This document shows positions 43,180 through 52,553 of a stretch of DNA of 64,000 bases, one piece after another. Source of the DNA: Rhodospirillaceae bacterium (GTDB taxonomy: Bacteria > Pseudomonadota > Alphaproteobacteria > Rhodospirillales > Rhodospirillaceae). The position numbers and the translations under genes are program-made. The notes under the pieces are model-generated. The model had not been told where the DNA came from. It did not search any database and saw nothing but the letters and a program-made list of their open reading frames with translations. Within the stretch, counting starts at the first letter, position 1. Every line of letters begins with the position of its first letter. Location of the stretch: assembly GCA_018666155.1 (NCBI GenBank), contig JABJAH010000049.1, positions 62,001-126,000 on the forward strand, in the 5' to 3' direction.

Positions 43180-43776
43180 TTAGTATTCTAGTCGTCTCAC
43201 GGCTTCACAGTATTTTGAAAAACGGGTTCTTAGATCCGCGAAATTGCTCGTCGCGACGGAATAGTCAACATCCACCGGCACCTTGAGCTCTAATACGTTC
43301 GAGTAATCCCGCTCGGTTCGTGTGACCCTAAAATACTTGTCCGTAGCAGCGTATTGGATGTGCCTATCTAGGGTGAAACGAAGCCCAGACGGTGTCATAA
43401 AATACTCTCTAATGTACGAAATCAACGCTACCGGAATCATTTTTGTCTTTCTGACACTGCTAATCAGATCAACCAATGGCTCCTGCTCCAAATCTGATAC
43501 TCGGAAAGAGTCTTTTTCCCGATGATTTGACAGCGTGCTCTTATTCTCTACAGCACCAGAAAGTCGCGTACGTATCATTCTCGATCCGTACCATCTCAGT
43601 CGAGTCTTCTGTCTGGGAACGGACCCTTCTTCGCTGTCATTGAAGTCATCCATATCGCGGGTATCAAAGTAGATAGAATTGATAGACCGCGTTGGGTACG
43701 CACGCGACGCGGATTGCTCACTAATGATCTTTCTTAGCTGGGTGTAATCCCCAATGAATTTAACTTCATTCCGCAT
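43180..43776 (-). CDS. VTC-domain polyphosphate polymerase-like protein
   Basis: A 198-residue CYTH/VTC-type protein. The tunnel residues are visible in order: MRNEVKF (Lys), SIYFDTRD, TRLRWYG (Arg-x-Arg), AVENKS (Glu and Lys), ISYIREYF, RFTLDR and NVLELKV (Glu and Lys). In yeast Vtc4 these bind ATP and polyphosphate. It overlaps the CotH-like gene by 11 nt and forms an operon with it and DUF4956. It probably makes or binds polyphosphate at the membrane; no polymerase assay can be read from the sequence. Confidence 0.8.
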   Translation of the reverse strand: MRNEVKFIGDYTQLRKIISEQSASRAYPTRSINSIYFDTRDMDDFNDSEEGSVPRQKTRLRWYGSRMIRTRLSGAVENKSTLSNHREKDSFRVSDLEQEPLVDLISSVRKTKMIPVALISYIREYFMTPSGLRFTLDRHIQYAATDKYFRVTRTERDYSNVLELKVPVDVDYSVATSNFADLRTRFSKYCEAVRRLEY

Positions 43777-46231
43777 AGCCGAGCCTACTCAAATTCACAG
43801 ACACGCGGGCCATAGAGCCAATCAAGGACTTCGTCTCGTCAATCAAAAACTCTCCCGGGAGGCCTTTCCAGCCAACGAAGAACTTACACGGCGTTGCAAA
43901 ATCACACTTCGCCAAGCCGGCTCGTAGCTGTTCACTTACTTCATCATTCACGACAGAGCCCGGACCTTCAGTCACACTCAATATATACCCTGCCGGGCGA
44001 GCGTCTTCAGCAACGACGCTGATACCCCTTTCCGTGACGCAGATCTCTACACCATTGATTTCGGCTAAATACAGGCATGTTGAAGCTGATTCCAATTCCA
44101 AGCGTGAGGCTTCATCGGTATCAAAATTCGCGCAAGCTGTTGCCTTACCAACTATCAAATCTGCGCCGTTGTATTCCTGCTTTTTCCGATAAACTGCAGC
44201 GCACGTCGGCACCGACGACTCATCTGACGCCATATTAGACACGTACAGTTCAGATGTGTCTTTAGAAGCTAGGCCGACCGTAGCGTTGCTGATATTCGCC
44301 ACACCAATCGCGACGCGGGCGCGCTCACCAGCGCTCACTGCTTTATCACCGCAATTCTTTAGATTGGCCTGCGCGACATTGTAATACCCCGCCGATAAAT
44401 CTAGGCAGTCGTTGCCGGCACCGGAAACACTTAGGTCCTTGATATCAATACGAGAGAAGTCAGCATCGATCGCGTCTGATGACGCATTCGTAACGCTCAC
44501 CTTAGAGAGGAATCCACTCGCCCGAATAAAGTTGAGTGAGTCCTCGCAGCCGCCTCCATCAACGTGGATGCTGCCACCAGAAAATACTGTGTCCATGAAA
44601 GTGAGGCACGAGGTTAGAAGATGCCGATCGTACCGTGCATCCTCTTCACTTTCAGAAACATCTAACGCCGCAAAGGGTATTTTAGCATCTAGCGTAAAGT
44701 CAGCCGATAGTTTCGATTGGTAGATCACCAATCTGGACGTGGTGGCATCCTCGTAATTTACTGCGAGGCCTTTATGTGCGGGGCTGAGCTTCACAAAGAG
44801 TGTCGCATTCTGAGGCACGGATAAAGTTTCGACCGAAGGCTCCAGCGACAGAATAGTTGCGGACCCAGGTGAGTATCCGTCGTCTGATAGCTTTCCAACG
44901 ACCGCTGGAAATACGTCATAAATTCCGCTGGTGACAGGGTCACCGTTTCCGACGACATACTTTCGCTTCTCGACAAATTCTAAAGCTCTGCAGTCTGACA
45001 GCGTCCGATTATCCACGGATGCAATACGGCAGGTTTTGACACTGTCATCTGTCGGGTCATAACCGATGATCTCCGGTCGAACGTCGGGATAGGGTGTCAG
45101 CGGCTGGAATGCGTAATAGTCTCTCAGTGACATTTCGTGAGCGTTGACCGTTTCTGGTAGGGTAATGCGCTCCGCGTTACTAAGGATCTCCGATGCAACA
45201 CATCGCATGGCTGGCGATAGATATTCCTTGGTCCTAAGTCGGAATTTCCACGCGAGGCGGTCTAAAGCGATTTGGTCTTGCCGACTTATCTCGACAGCAT
45301 CCGAAGGCTCACAGTTAGTAATATTGACGTCGCCATCGACATACACGGGGACATGCACACCATAAATCGGATCATAAATTCTTTTCCGATTGTGCTCATC
45401 CAACCCATGGGGCGCGTAAACCCTATTGATCTCGTCGTAATCGGAACCAAGCACTTTTTCTATATTAAACGCCTTTAATGCGATCAATGCAGAGATATCG
45501 TTCTTTACGAACGAAGCATTATCAACTTTGTAGCTCTCGAAACGCGACCAATCATCCGTGATGCACTCGTTATTTTCATTGCGATTGCTCAAGCAGTTTT
45601 CGTTATCGGTTCGCCACGCGACATTAGTCCAATGCTGTCTTTCATCCGACTCAACAATAGGGCTTTCACGAAACTTGAAACGCTCTAGAAATTCTTTGTC
45701 TGCTGCTTCTTCAAATATGGCGGGATAGGACACGTAGTCATTGAAGTTAACTGTGATGAGCTTCCTAAAGGGGACTGGATAGCCCAACTCTTCCATCAAT
45801 ATTGACCAGAAAATCTCTCCGCTACCTCTTCGTGTCCGCGGTAACAAAAGCCGAAACTTAACAATATTCCCGATGTTTTCGTTCTTAAGCTCAACAGATA
45901 GGGACGAGCGCACGCGGTCTAGGTCTAGATGATCTTTCCAGTCACCTGTAATCCTGATCTTGGACGTACTGAATACGTTGCGACCAAGCGTATCCTGGAA
46001 CTGCACATTTGCGCTGATCTTGTTCTTGTACTCTTGGCGGATCGTTAAGCTGGAATCTGCCACTGCGGAAGCAAGCTGAGTCCAATACTTTTTCGTATCT
46101 CTACCAACGGTGAATATTGATATCTCATCTGGCACCTGGGGTTCGAAAAGAGCGTCTCCCACCGCAGCAGAGGCACTGCCAGTCAGCGCGACAACGACTA
46201 GAAAAAAATGAAGGAAATTTCTCATCACCAC
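43766..46231 (-). CDS. Secreted CotH-like protein with beta-helix-like C-terminus
   Basis: An 821-residue protein with a Sec signal (cleavage after about SASA, residue 22). Residues about 80-350 resemble CotH-type atypical kinases (KFRLLLPRTRRGSGEIFWSILMEELGYPVPFRKLITVNFND and FEEAADKEFLERFKF). From about 540 to 720 short repeats (DCLDLSAGYYNVAQANLKNCGDKAVS and neighbours) suggest a right-handed beta-helix. It lies between DUF4956 and VTC genes, the recurring triad. Catalytic residues of CotH were not verified. Periplasmic or exported. Confidence 0.7.
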   Translation of the reverse strand: MVMRNFLHFFLVVVALTGSASAAVGDALFEPQVPDEISIFTVGRDTKKYWTQLASAVADSSLTIRQEYKNKISANVQFQDTLGRNVFSTSKIRITGDWKDHLDLDRVRSSLSVELKNENIGNIVKFRLLLPRTRRGSGEIFWSILMEELGYPVPFRKLITVNFNDYVSYPAIFEEAADKEFLERFKFRESPIVESDERQHWTNVAWRTDNENCLSNRNENNECITDDWSRFESYKVDNASFVKNDISALIALKAFNIEKVLGSDYDEINRVYAPHGLDEHNRKRIYDPIYGVHVPVYVDGDVNITNCEPSDAVEISRQDQIALDRLAWKFRLRTKEYLSPAMRCVASEILSNAERITLPETVNAHEMSLRDYYAFQPLTPYPDVRPEIIGYDPTDDSVKTCRIASVDNRTLSDCRALEFVEKRKYVVGNGDPVTSGIYDVFPAVVGKLSDDGYSPGSATILSLEPSVETLSVPQNATLFVKLSPAHKGLAVNYEDATTSRLVIYQSKLSADFTLDAKIPFAALDVSESEEDARYDRHLLTSCLTFMDTVFSGGSIHVDGGGCEDSLNFIRASGFLSKVSVTNASSDAIDADFSRIDIKDLSVSGAGNDCLDLSAGYYNVAQANLKNCGDKAVSAGERARVAIGVANISNATVGLASKDTSELYVSNMASDESSVPTCAAVYRKKQEYNGADLIVGKATACANFDTDEASRLELESASTCLYLAEINGVEICVTERGISVVAEDARPAGYILSVTEGPGSVVNDEVSEQLRAGLAKCDFATPCKFFVGWKGLPGEFLIDETKSLIGSMARVSVNLSRLGYAE

Positions 46232-46239
46232 CAGATTAA

Positions 46240-46896
46240 CTAGTTCAGAGAAACAGAAAGAACATTTTGCCTGTCTTTAAGTTTTGCCTGCGCATCTAGT
46301 GCTGATTCTAAAGTGTCGAACCGCAGATGGATGTTGGTCTCTCTCTCACCGTCAAGCTGTCGAGAATCAACCGACACAACCTGTCCGCCTATATCAAACA
46401 GACGGGCGTTATCAGATATGTCACCTGAAACAGAAATGAGAAGATCAGACGTACTCTTTTTCTCGCTGTCCTTAAACACCACGCTCTTTGGCAGCGCCTT
46501 AACCGCGATCGCATAAACCGGGGCCAAGAGAGTTAAGAACGCGAAAATCCCGAAGGCGTAAGTCATGTTAACGCCACCAACCACGCCGATTGTTATAAGT
46601 GCAAACAATAATGCTAAGTCGTACTGACTCTTAACAGGTGTTCGATACCTGATAATTGATAGGGCACCAATCATCCCCAAAGAGAGAAAGAAATTGGACG
46701 CAATAACCGACGTTATAACCAAAGCCGTCGGCGGCAACATGATCGACGTGAGTAGGGTATTCTGATGACGGAGATACGGGTTGAGTATGAACCCATGCAC
46801 TAAGAAAAGGATCGCGCCCATCGCAGATACCGCGAACAGATTCATCACCACGGTTTGAATGTCTAATGTCACAGTATCACCCCAAACAAAATTCAA
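46240..46896 (-). CDS. DUF4956 membrane protein
   Basis: A 218-residue protein with about four hydrophobic helices in residues 1-130, a family hallmark SLGMIGALSIIRYRTPVKSQYDLALLF and a cytoplasmic ferredoxin-like C-terminal part (ISGDISDNA..., LRFDTLESALDAQAKL). DUF4956 proteins are regularly encoded next to CotH-like and VTC-domain genes, as here. Role unknown; probably the membrane platform for the VTC protein. Confidence 0.9.
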   Translation of the reverse strand: MNFVWGDTVTLDIQTVVMNLFAVSAMGAILFLVHGFILNPYLRHQNTLLTSIMLPPTALVITSVIASNFFLSLGMIGALSIIRYRTPVKSQYDLALLFALITIGVVGGVNMTYAFGIFAFLTLLAPVYAIAVKALPKSVVFKDSEKKSTSDLLISVSGDISDNARLFDIGGQVVSVDSRQLDGERETNIHLRFDTLESALDAQAKLKDRQNVLSVSLN

Positions 46897-47069
46897 TTAT
46901 GGACGCAACACGATGGCTGTCACCGTCGCGTAATAATTCAGACTTGATACTATAATAATCGGCGCATATGAAGCGCACCTATCCTGGACTTGAGCATCAC
47001 CTAGACTAAGCTGGCTCTACACAACCGGCTACCTGAGCGAAATAACTACACTATGCCTAGGGATGGGAT

Positions 47070-47146
47070 TGGTAGCGGAGGAGAGATTTGAACTCCCGAC
47101 ACGCGGATTATGATTCCGCTGCTCTAACCAACTGAGCTACTCCGCC
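47070..47146 (-). tRNA. tRNA-Met (anticodon CAU)
   Basis: A minus-strand 77-nt cloverleaf with encoded CCA. The acceptor GGCGGAG pairs with CTCCGCT (first pair G-U), the D-arm is GCTC/GAGC, the anticodon stem GCGGA/TCCGC encloses ATCATAA with anticodon CAT, and the T-arm is GGGAG/CTCTC with a terminal mismatch. The acceptor does not have the C1-A72 mismatch of initiator tRNA, so it is read as elongator Met; a lysidine-modified Ile2 tRNA is less likely. Confidence 0.93.
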
Positions 47147-47242
47147 CCACGTCGAAAACGGGCGATTTCTTAGCCTTCGCCCGCTCCATTGTCAAACTTA
47201 AGCAATAACCTAAACCGTTACCGAGTCTTTCACAGCAAGATA

Positions 47243-48415
47243 CTAGGCCTGAAGACCTGCAACGCCTTCATTTCTCTTATTGTGAGGAACAGTCATATTT
47301 GTTCCTCCCGCCATTATCCAGCCCCCACCCAAGACTTGATCGCCATCATAGAACACACAGGCTTGCCCTGGTGACACGCCATAGAGGGGCTCGTCGAACG
47401 ATACTTTCGCCTGCCCCGCTCCAGCCCCCTGTGAAATTAAGGCGGACACGGGTTCATGGGTATTGCGCACACGCGCTTGTATTCTCATCTCGGTTTCTGG
47501 CACACCGCCAGGCGCACCGAGCCAGTTGACGTCGCGCACTTCAATCTCATGTTTAGCAAGGTCAGCTCTTGGGCCGACCACGACCTCATGGTCAGCCAGC
47601 CGAATTTCAATCACGTAGAGAGGTTCGGCCTCACCTCCAAGACCCAGCCCACGGCGCTGACCAACTGTATAATTTTCAATACCGTTGTGCTCGCCCATAT
47701 CATGGCCATCAACATGAACGAAGCGGCCTTGGCTTGCAGCGCCTGAACCGAACTTGTCGACAATATTCGTGTAGCTGCCCGTCGGAACAAAACAGATGTC
47801 TTGGCTATCGGCTTTATCCGCAATATCCAAATCAAACTTCTCGGCCAATACCCTGGTCTCTGCCTTGGAAATCTCACCAAGTGGAAACCGAACGAAAGCG
47901 AGTTGCTCCGGGGTTGTCGCAAATAGGAAATAGGATTGATCTTTGCTTTGATCGACAGCGCGATGCAGCGAGACAGCCTCTTCGTCTTCGGCCCGTCGAA
48001 TATAGTGCCCAGTCGCAAGCGCCTCAGCTCCAAAGTCTCGAGCCGCATCAATCAGGTCCCTGAACTTTACTGTCTGATTACACAGGATACAGGGGATAGG
48101 TGTTTCCCCACGCTGATAGGATTCCGCGAAGGGAATGATCACGTCTTTCTCGAAACGTTTTTCGTAGTCTAGGACGTAGTGTGGAATACCGACCTTATCC
48201 GCCACCCGCTTCGCGTCATGGATATCTTGCCCGGCGCAACAGGTCTTGCTTTTCGAAGTCGCAGCACCATGGTCATAAAGCTGCATTGTCAGACCAATGA
48301 CGTCATAACCTTGCTCTACCAGGAGGGCCGCGCAGACCGAGCTGTCGACGCCACCTGACATCGCGACAGCGATCCGCGGCTTCGAGCCAGAGGTTGGTTT
48401 TTGCACAGATGTCAT
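47243..48415 (-). CDS. mnmA: tRNA-uridine 2-sulfurtransferase
   Basis: A 390-residue enzyme making s2U34 in Lys, Glu and Gln tRNAs. Present are the PP-loop AMSGGVDSSVCAALL, the first active cysteine in CILCNQTVKF, the second in DSQDICFVPTG, and the C-terminal PGQACVFYDGDQVLGGGWI. I start at the ATG at 48415; TTG 48445 is in frame but weaker. It lies downstream of iscR, a cysteine desulfurase gene and a ferredoxin gene on the same strand, consistent with sulfur supply from that desulfurase. Confidence 0.97.
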   Translation of the reverse strand: MTSVQKPTSGSKPRIAVAMSGGVDSSVCAALLVEQGYDVIGLTMQLYDHGAATSKSKTCCAGQDIHDAKRVADKVGIPHYVLDYEKRFEKDVIIPFAESYQRGETPIPCILCNQTVKFRDLIDAARDFGAEALATGHYIRRAEDEEAVSLHRAVDQSKDQSYFLFATTPEQLAFVRFPLGEISKAETRVLAEKFDLDIADKADSQDICFVPTGSYTNIVDKFGSGAASQGRFVHVDGHDMGEHNGIENYTVGQRRGLGLGGEAEPLYVIEIRLADHEVVVGPRADLAKHEIEVRDVNWLGAPGGVPETEMRIQARVRNTHEPVSALISQGAGAGQAKVSFDEPLYGVSPGQACVFYDGDQVLGGGWIMAGGTNMTVPHNKRNEGVAGLQA

Positions 48416-48479
48416 AATGGACGGCTTATAGTTCCGAAGCCTCAAAACTGCAACGAAACAGTGCTCCAGCGCTCGTGGG

Positions 48480-48809
48480 CTAATCCAACATATTGTGCGT
48501 TTCTAGGGGTAAGTGGACAATTAACCCATCCAGACCTTGGTCTAGCCTAAGTTGGCAGCCTAAACGTGATGTTCTGGTGAGCCCGTTGGTCAAATCCAAC
48601 ATGTCTTGCTCTTCTTCACTGGCCTCAGGAAGTCTCCCATACCACTCCGATTCCACGATCACGTGGCACGTAGAACAAGCCATCGCCCCCTCACAAGCAC
48701 CTTCAATATCTATATCGTTGGCATGCGCGATCTCCAGCACCGATTGCCCTTCTGCAACATCGAGATCAGTCCTCTTCCCTGATGGACTGACGAAACAAAT
48801 CTTCACCAC
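48480..48809 (-). CDS. fdx: Adrenodoxin-type 2Fe-2S ferredoxin
   Basis: A 109-residue ferredoxin. The cluster cysteines are in GACEGAMACSTCHVIV (C-x5-C-x2-C) and LGCQLRL, the adrenodoxin pattern. Start choice is among GTG codons at 48824, 48809 and 48806; I take 48809, with GGGAG 8 nt upstream. It lies between the desulfurase and mnmA. It likely provides electrons for iron-sulfur cluster assembly or for oxygenases. Confidence 0.9.
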   Translation of the reverse strand: MVKICFVSPSGKRTDLDVAEGQSVLEIAHANDIDIEGACEGAMACSTCHVIVESEWYGRLPEASEEEQDMLDLTNGLTRTSRLGCQLRLDQGLDGLIVHLPLETHNMLD

Positions 48810-48867
48810 GCAGCGCGCTCCCACATCAAACCATTAATATTCACTTTGGCGTCTCTTATAGAGGCGC

Positions 48868-49971
48868 TCATAGGGTTGCCCAAACCGCCACAAACTTTTC
48901 TAGATCATGCCAAGACGTACCGACACCGATGCTAATTCTGATCGCGGATTGAGCCATGTCCTCGGATGCTCCCATGGCCAGAAGCACGTGGCTTGTAGAA
49001 ACTTTACCTGATGAGCATGCGGACCCCGCGCTGACCGAAAAGCCAGCTAGGTCCAGTTTTATAAGTTGACGCTCACTGGATATTCCAGGAATTGCAATAT
49101 TTGTCGTGTTCGATATACGAGACCCGTTCTGACCGAAAATGCACACATCTGGTCTAGCCTCCAACAGAGCTGCTTCCATCCGATCACGAAGTTTACCAAC
49201 CCGTTCCACATCACTTTTCTCCGCGGTAATGCGCGCGGCCGCGCCGTAGCCGGCTATGCCTGCAGCGTTCTCAGTTCCGGATCTGCGCTTTTTTTCCTGC
49301 CCTCCACCAATTAAAACCGGCTCAAGCGCGACGTCGGTGTTCGTTGCAAAGCAGCCTACGCCCTGTGGGCCGCCAATCTTGTGTGCAGAGAACGTAAGGA
49401 AATCGGCGCCAAGAGAATTAAAATCTACCGCAAGCTTGCCAGGACCCTGGACTGCATCGCACAACACAAGCCCGCCTCGCTCATGCACCAAATCGGACGC
49501 TTCTCTTACCGGCTGTATGACACCGGTCTCGTTGTTCGTTAGCATTACGCACAATAAGAACGGCGCGTTATGTTGCTTTAGGACGTCCTCGAGTTTGCCC
49601 AGATCAAGCTGACCGTCTTCATCGACAGGAATCTGGTGCTGCGGATCGGTATATTCCAATACAGACGGGTGCTCGACCGCGGAACAGTAAACATTCGATA
49701 CCGCACCGCTGTCCAAAAGCCCGCGAATGACGGTCGTGTTTGCTTCCGTGCCACCGGACGTGAACGTGATGGATTGCGATGGAAGACCGATAAGGTTGCT
49801 AACGGAATCACGGGCGTCTTCAATAGTGCCCCTCACCGACCGTCCTTCTGCATGGACCGACGACGCGTTGCCTAGATCACGAAGCGCGCTAGATACAACA
49901 TCAACCACCTCAGGATAAACCGGGGCCGTTGCATTATAATCTAGGTATATTCTGTCATCTGGGATCGCCAT
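48868..49971 (-). CDS. Cysteine desulfurase (NifS/IscS family)
   Basis: A 367-residue PLP enzyme that removes sulfur from cysteine. It has IYLDYNATAP, FTSGGTEANTT, the PLP lysine in TFSAHKIGGPQG and the catalytic cysteine in GSACSSGKVSTSHVLLAMG. The short active loop with SACSSG is typical of class I (IscS/NifS). Downstream of iscR and upstream of fdx and mnmA, so it may supply tRNA thiolation as well as Fe-S assembly. Confidence 0.95.
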   Translation of the reverse strand: MAIPDDRIYLDYNATAPVYPEVVDVVSSALRDLGNASSVHAEGRSVRGTIEDARDSVSNLIGLPSQSITFTSGGTEANTTVIRGLLDSGAVSNVYCSAVEHPSVLEYTDPQHQIPVDEDGQLDLGKLEDVLKQHNAPFLLCVMLTNNETGVIQPVREASDLVHERGGLVLCDAVQGPGKLAVDFNSLGADFLTFSAHKIGGPQGVGCFATNTDVALEPVLIGGGQEKKRRSGTENAAGIAGYGAAARITAEKSDVERVGKLRDRMEAALLEARPDVCIFGQNGSRISNTTNIAIPGISSERQLIKLDLAGFSVSAGSACSSGKVSTSHVLLAMGASEDMAQSAIRISIGVGTSWHDLEKFVAVWATL

Positions 49972-49991
49972 TGCGATCCGGTTATAACAAA

Positions 49992-50435
49992 TTATTCGGC
50001 CGCATGTGCCGCAGATTCTGGCCGAAATTCCAAATTCTGAAATGACCCATCAAGTAGGTCCTGCAAAGAGACCGTCCTAAACAGGTCTAGAACCTGGAGA
50101 TGCATCACCTGCCAGAAGTGGCGGGTATCCCCGAAATTGCCCGCGCCTTCTGTGCCAGCGTCTCGAGCAGGAGTGTTCGTCTCATCAACGGCATCAATAA
50201 TATCTCCGGTGGAGATGCTGCCGGCGGGTCTGGCCAACAAATAACCACCGCCAGGTCCCCGTACGCTGAGGACGAGCCCGCGGCGACGTAGAGCGGCAAA
50301 AATCTGTTCAAGATAGGACAGAGAAATCGACTGCTTCTCCGCTAAAATCGCCAAAGAGACTGGCGCAGCCGGAACACGGCGCGCTAGCTCAACCATCCCG
50401 TTGAGTGCCAGCTCAGCCTTAGTGCTTGGTTTCAC
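49992..50435 (-). CDS. iscR: Rrf2/IscR-type regulator lacking cluster cysteines
   Basis: A 147-residue IscR-like protein: helix-turn-helix with SISLSYLEQIFAALRRRGLVLSVRGPGGGYLLARP, matching IscR closely, and AVDET. The next segment, where IscR has three cysteines (RCxxxxxC...C), reads PARDAGTEGAGNFGDTRHFW with no cysteine at all. It therefore cannot bind a 2Fe-2S cluster in the usual way. First gene of the desulfurase-fdx-mnmA block, divergent from a hydrolase. Confidence 0.88.
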   Translation of the reverse strand: MKPSTKAELALNGMVELARRVPAAPVSLAILAEKQSISLSYLEQIFAALRRRGLVLSVRGPGGGYLLARPAGSISTGDIIDAVDETNTPARDAGTEGAGNFGDTRHFWQVMHLQVLDLFRTVSLQDLLDGSFQNLEFRPESAAHAAE

Positions 50436-50660
50436 GTTACAAAGTCCGATTCTATGTATGAATTGACTCCTTTTACGGACGGGCTCGACTGTCGGATCAG
50501 TCGATATTATATTTTAATTCCAATTGGTTAGAGCTTCTGCCATAAAACTTTGGTATAGCTCGCCTCCAATATCTACTTGGCAATGGAGCCATGATTCCCT
50601 AGATAGTGGCGATATTCCTATTCAAGCTGGCTCTCTAGCCGGTAGATCAACGGACACAAA

Positions 50661-51320
50661 ATGCCAGAAATTATTATCAACGGTCCCGAAGGCCGCCTTG
50701 AAGGCCGATACCATCACGCCGAAGATCCCAAGTCACCGCTCGCCATTATTCTGCACCCACATCCTCAGCATGGCGGCACGATGAACAATAAGATTGTTTA
50801 CAATCTCTATTATATCTTCGCGCGGCGTGGATATTCGGTCCTTCGGTTTAATTTCCGAGGTGTTGGCCGTTCCCAAGGCGAATTCGACAACGGCATCGGC
50901 GAACTCTCAGATGCGGCCGGCGCCCTTGATTGGATGCAATCGATTAAGCCAAATGCCAGCGCATGTTGGGTCGGGGGATTTTCGTTCGGGGCGTGGATTG
51001 GCATGCAGCTTCTAATGCGGCGTCCAGAAGTTGAGGGGTTCATTTCAATAGCACCGCCAGCGAACATGTATGATTTCTCGTTCTTAGCCCCATGCCCGTC
51101 ATCGGGACTCATTGTCCAGGGAACCAACGATGACGTCGTTCCCGAGCCCTCAGTTGAGAAGCTTTGTAACAAGCTCGCACTCCAGAAAAATATTACCGTC
51201 GACTACAAGCTGATCAAAGGTGCCAACCATTTCTTCAATGACCATATGGACCAACTCTCCAAGTCAGTTGACGACTATATGGATGCCCGTGACCTTCTAA
51301 AGGCCCAAGCACACTCATAA
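50661..51320 (+). CDS. Alpha/beta hydrolase (COG2945 type)
   Basis: A 219-residue compact hydrolase with ILHPHPQHGGTMNNK, LRFNFRGVGRSQG, the nucleophile serine in GFSFGAW, IVQGTNDDVV and the histidine in GANHFF. This family commonly lies divergent to iscR in alphaproteobacteria, as here with 225 bp between. The canonical catalytic triad is intact. Substrate unknown. Confidence 0.92.
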   Translation: MPEIIINGPEGRLEGRYHHAEDPKSPLAIILHPHPQHGGTMNNKIVYNLYYIFARRGYSVLRFNFRGVGRSQGEFDNGIGELSDAAGALDWMQSIKPNASACWVGGFSFGAWIGMQLLMRRPEVEGFISIAPPANMYDFSFLAPCPSSGLIVQGTNDDVVPEPSVEKLCNKLALQKNITVDYKLIKGANHFFNDHMDQLSKSVDDYMDARDLLKAQAHS

Positions 51321-51337
51321 AAATAGGTGCGTTTGGG

Positions 51338-52456
51338 CTAATTAGCGGGATTGGTGAGTGAGCCACCGGTCAAAGCTGCGTTAACGCCCGTAGTCTGGGT
51401 GAACGTCAACGGAAGTCCTCTCATGCTTCTGACGGCCATAAATGCAAACGCTTGCGCTTCGATCATATCGCCGTTCCACCCCTCTTCCTCAACTGGAAGA
51501 ACCGGACACGGGCTCGCCAAATTCAACTGCTCCATCAACGTCTTATTGTGTCGCCCACCGCCAGTAACGTATAGCGCGCTGGGCAGGCCCGGACATTGCT
51601 TCAAACCGGCGACTATGGTTCGCACCGTAAATGCTAAGAGAGTTGCCGCACCGTCACTGGGACTCATACCAGACAGCGCCTGCAGCGAAAAATCTGATCT
51701 ATCTAAGCTCTTTGGATAATCGAGCGTGAAATACTGGTGCTCTAGAAGTTTACCAAGCACTTTCGAATCCACATTGCCCCGCCGCGACAATTTTCCTTCA
51801 TCGTCGAAGCGTTTCCCGGTTTTCTCTTCTACCCAAGCGTCCATCAGACCGTTTCCTGGACCAGTATCAAATGCGATCAAATCATCGGGGCCAGGCCCTA
51901 TCCATGTAATATTAGATACCCCCCCAATGTTAATGATTGCCGCCGGTTTGAGCTTCGAATTTAGCATTGATGCATGAAACACGGGTGCAAGTGGTGCACC
52001 CTGCCCACCTGATTCGACATCATGAACTCGAAAATTAGCCACGACCGGAATCATTGTCTCGTTGGCCAGCTGATCTGGATCACCAATCTGCTGCGTTATT
52101 CTAATCGCCGGCCGATGGAGTGTCGTGTGTCCGTGGAAACCTATAATTTGAGGCGAATCCCATTTGCCTTTTGCGCCATCACCCGCGGCCAAGGCCCGGA
52201 CACAATCGATATGAAACGACGTAAGGTCTGCAATAAGGCTCGCGTCGGTAGTCAGTGTGTCGGTACGAGCGGCCTCTTCAACCGCTTGTTTGAGCCGCGC
52301 CCTAAAATCGTCTGGGTACGGAACTGAGAGGGACGGCCCAACGTCCGACACAGTCTCTCCATCTGTTTCAATTAGAGCGGCATCCACACCATCGAGGGAT
52401 GTTCCGCTCATAAGACCCAGAGCTATAACGGTTCCATTTGATTCCGATAGGTTCAT
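51338..52456 (-). CDS. anmK: Anhydro-N-acetylmuramic acid kinase
   Basis: A 372-residue kinase of cell-wall recycling that phosphorylates and opens 1,6-anhydro-MurNAc to MurNAc-6-phosphate. Motifs: GLMSGTSLDGVDAALI near the start, NIGGVSNIT, FDTGPGNGLMD and VTGGGRHN. The ATG at 52456 has GAGAGGG 6 nt before it. Divergent from tyrS, a common alphaproteobacterial order. Confidence 0.96.
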   Translation of the reverse strand: MNLSESNGTVIALGLMSGTSLDGVDAALIETDGETVSDVGPSLSVPYPDDFRARLKQAVEEAARTDTLTTDASLIADLTSFHIDCVRALAAGDGAKGKWDSPQIIGFHGHTTLHRPAIRITQQIGDPDQLANETMIPVVANFRVHDVESGGQGAPLAPVFHASMLNSKLKPAAIINIGGVSNITWIGPGPDDLIAFDTGPGNGLMDAWVEEKTGKRFDDEGKLSRRGNVDSKVLGKLLEHQYFTLDYPKSLDRSDFSLQALSGMSPSDGAATLLAFTVRTIVAGLKQCPGLPSALYVTGGGRHNKTLMEQLNLASPCPVLPVEEEGWNGDMIEAQAFAFMAVRSMRGLPLTFTQTTGVNAALTGGSLTNPAN

Positions 52457-52553
52457 CGTTGCCCTCTCAACTACCCCATGATATCCACGCATTAATGACT
52501 ACTGGCTACCCGTAATAGCTTAGCCAATTGATTTTCCAAGTGGAAACGTGTCC

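Noticed and set aside
46941-46960. TTGATAC followed by TATAATAAT on the plus strand
   Set aside because: No plus-strand gene follows; the neighbouring genes and tRNA are on the minus strand, so it is probably a chance AT-rich stretch.
47569-48063. 164-codon plus-strand frame inside mnmA
   Set aside because: Antisense to a clear mnmA coding region with conserved motifs.
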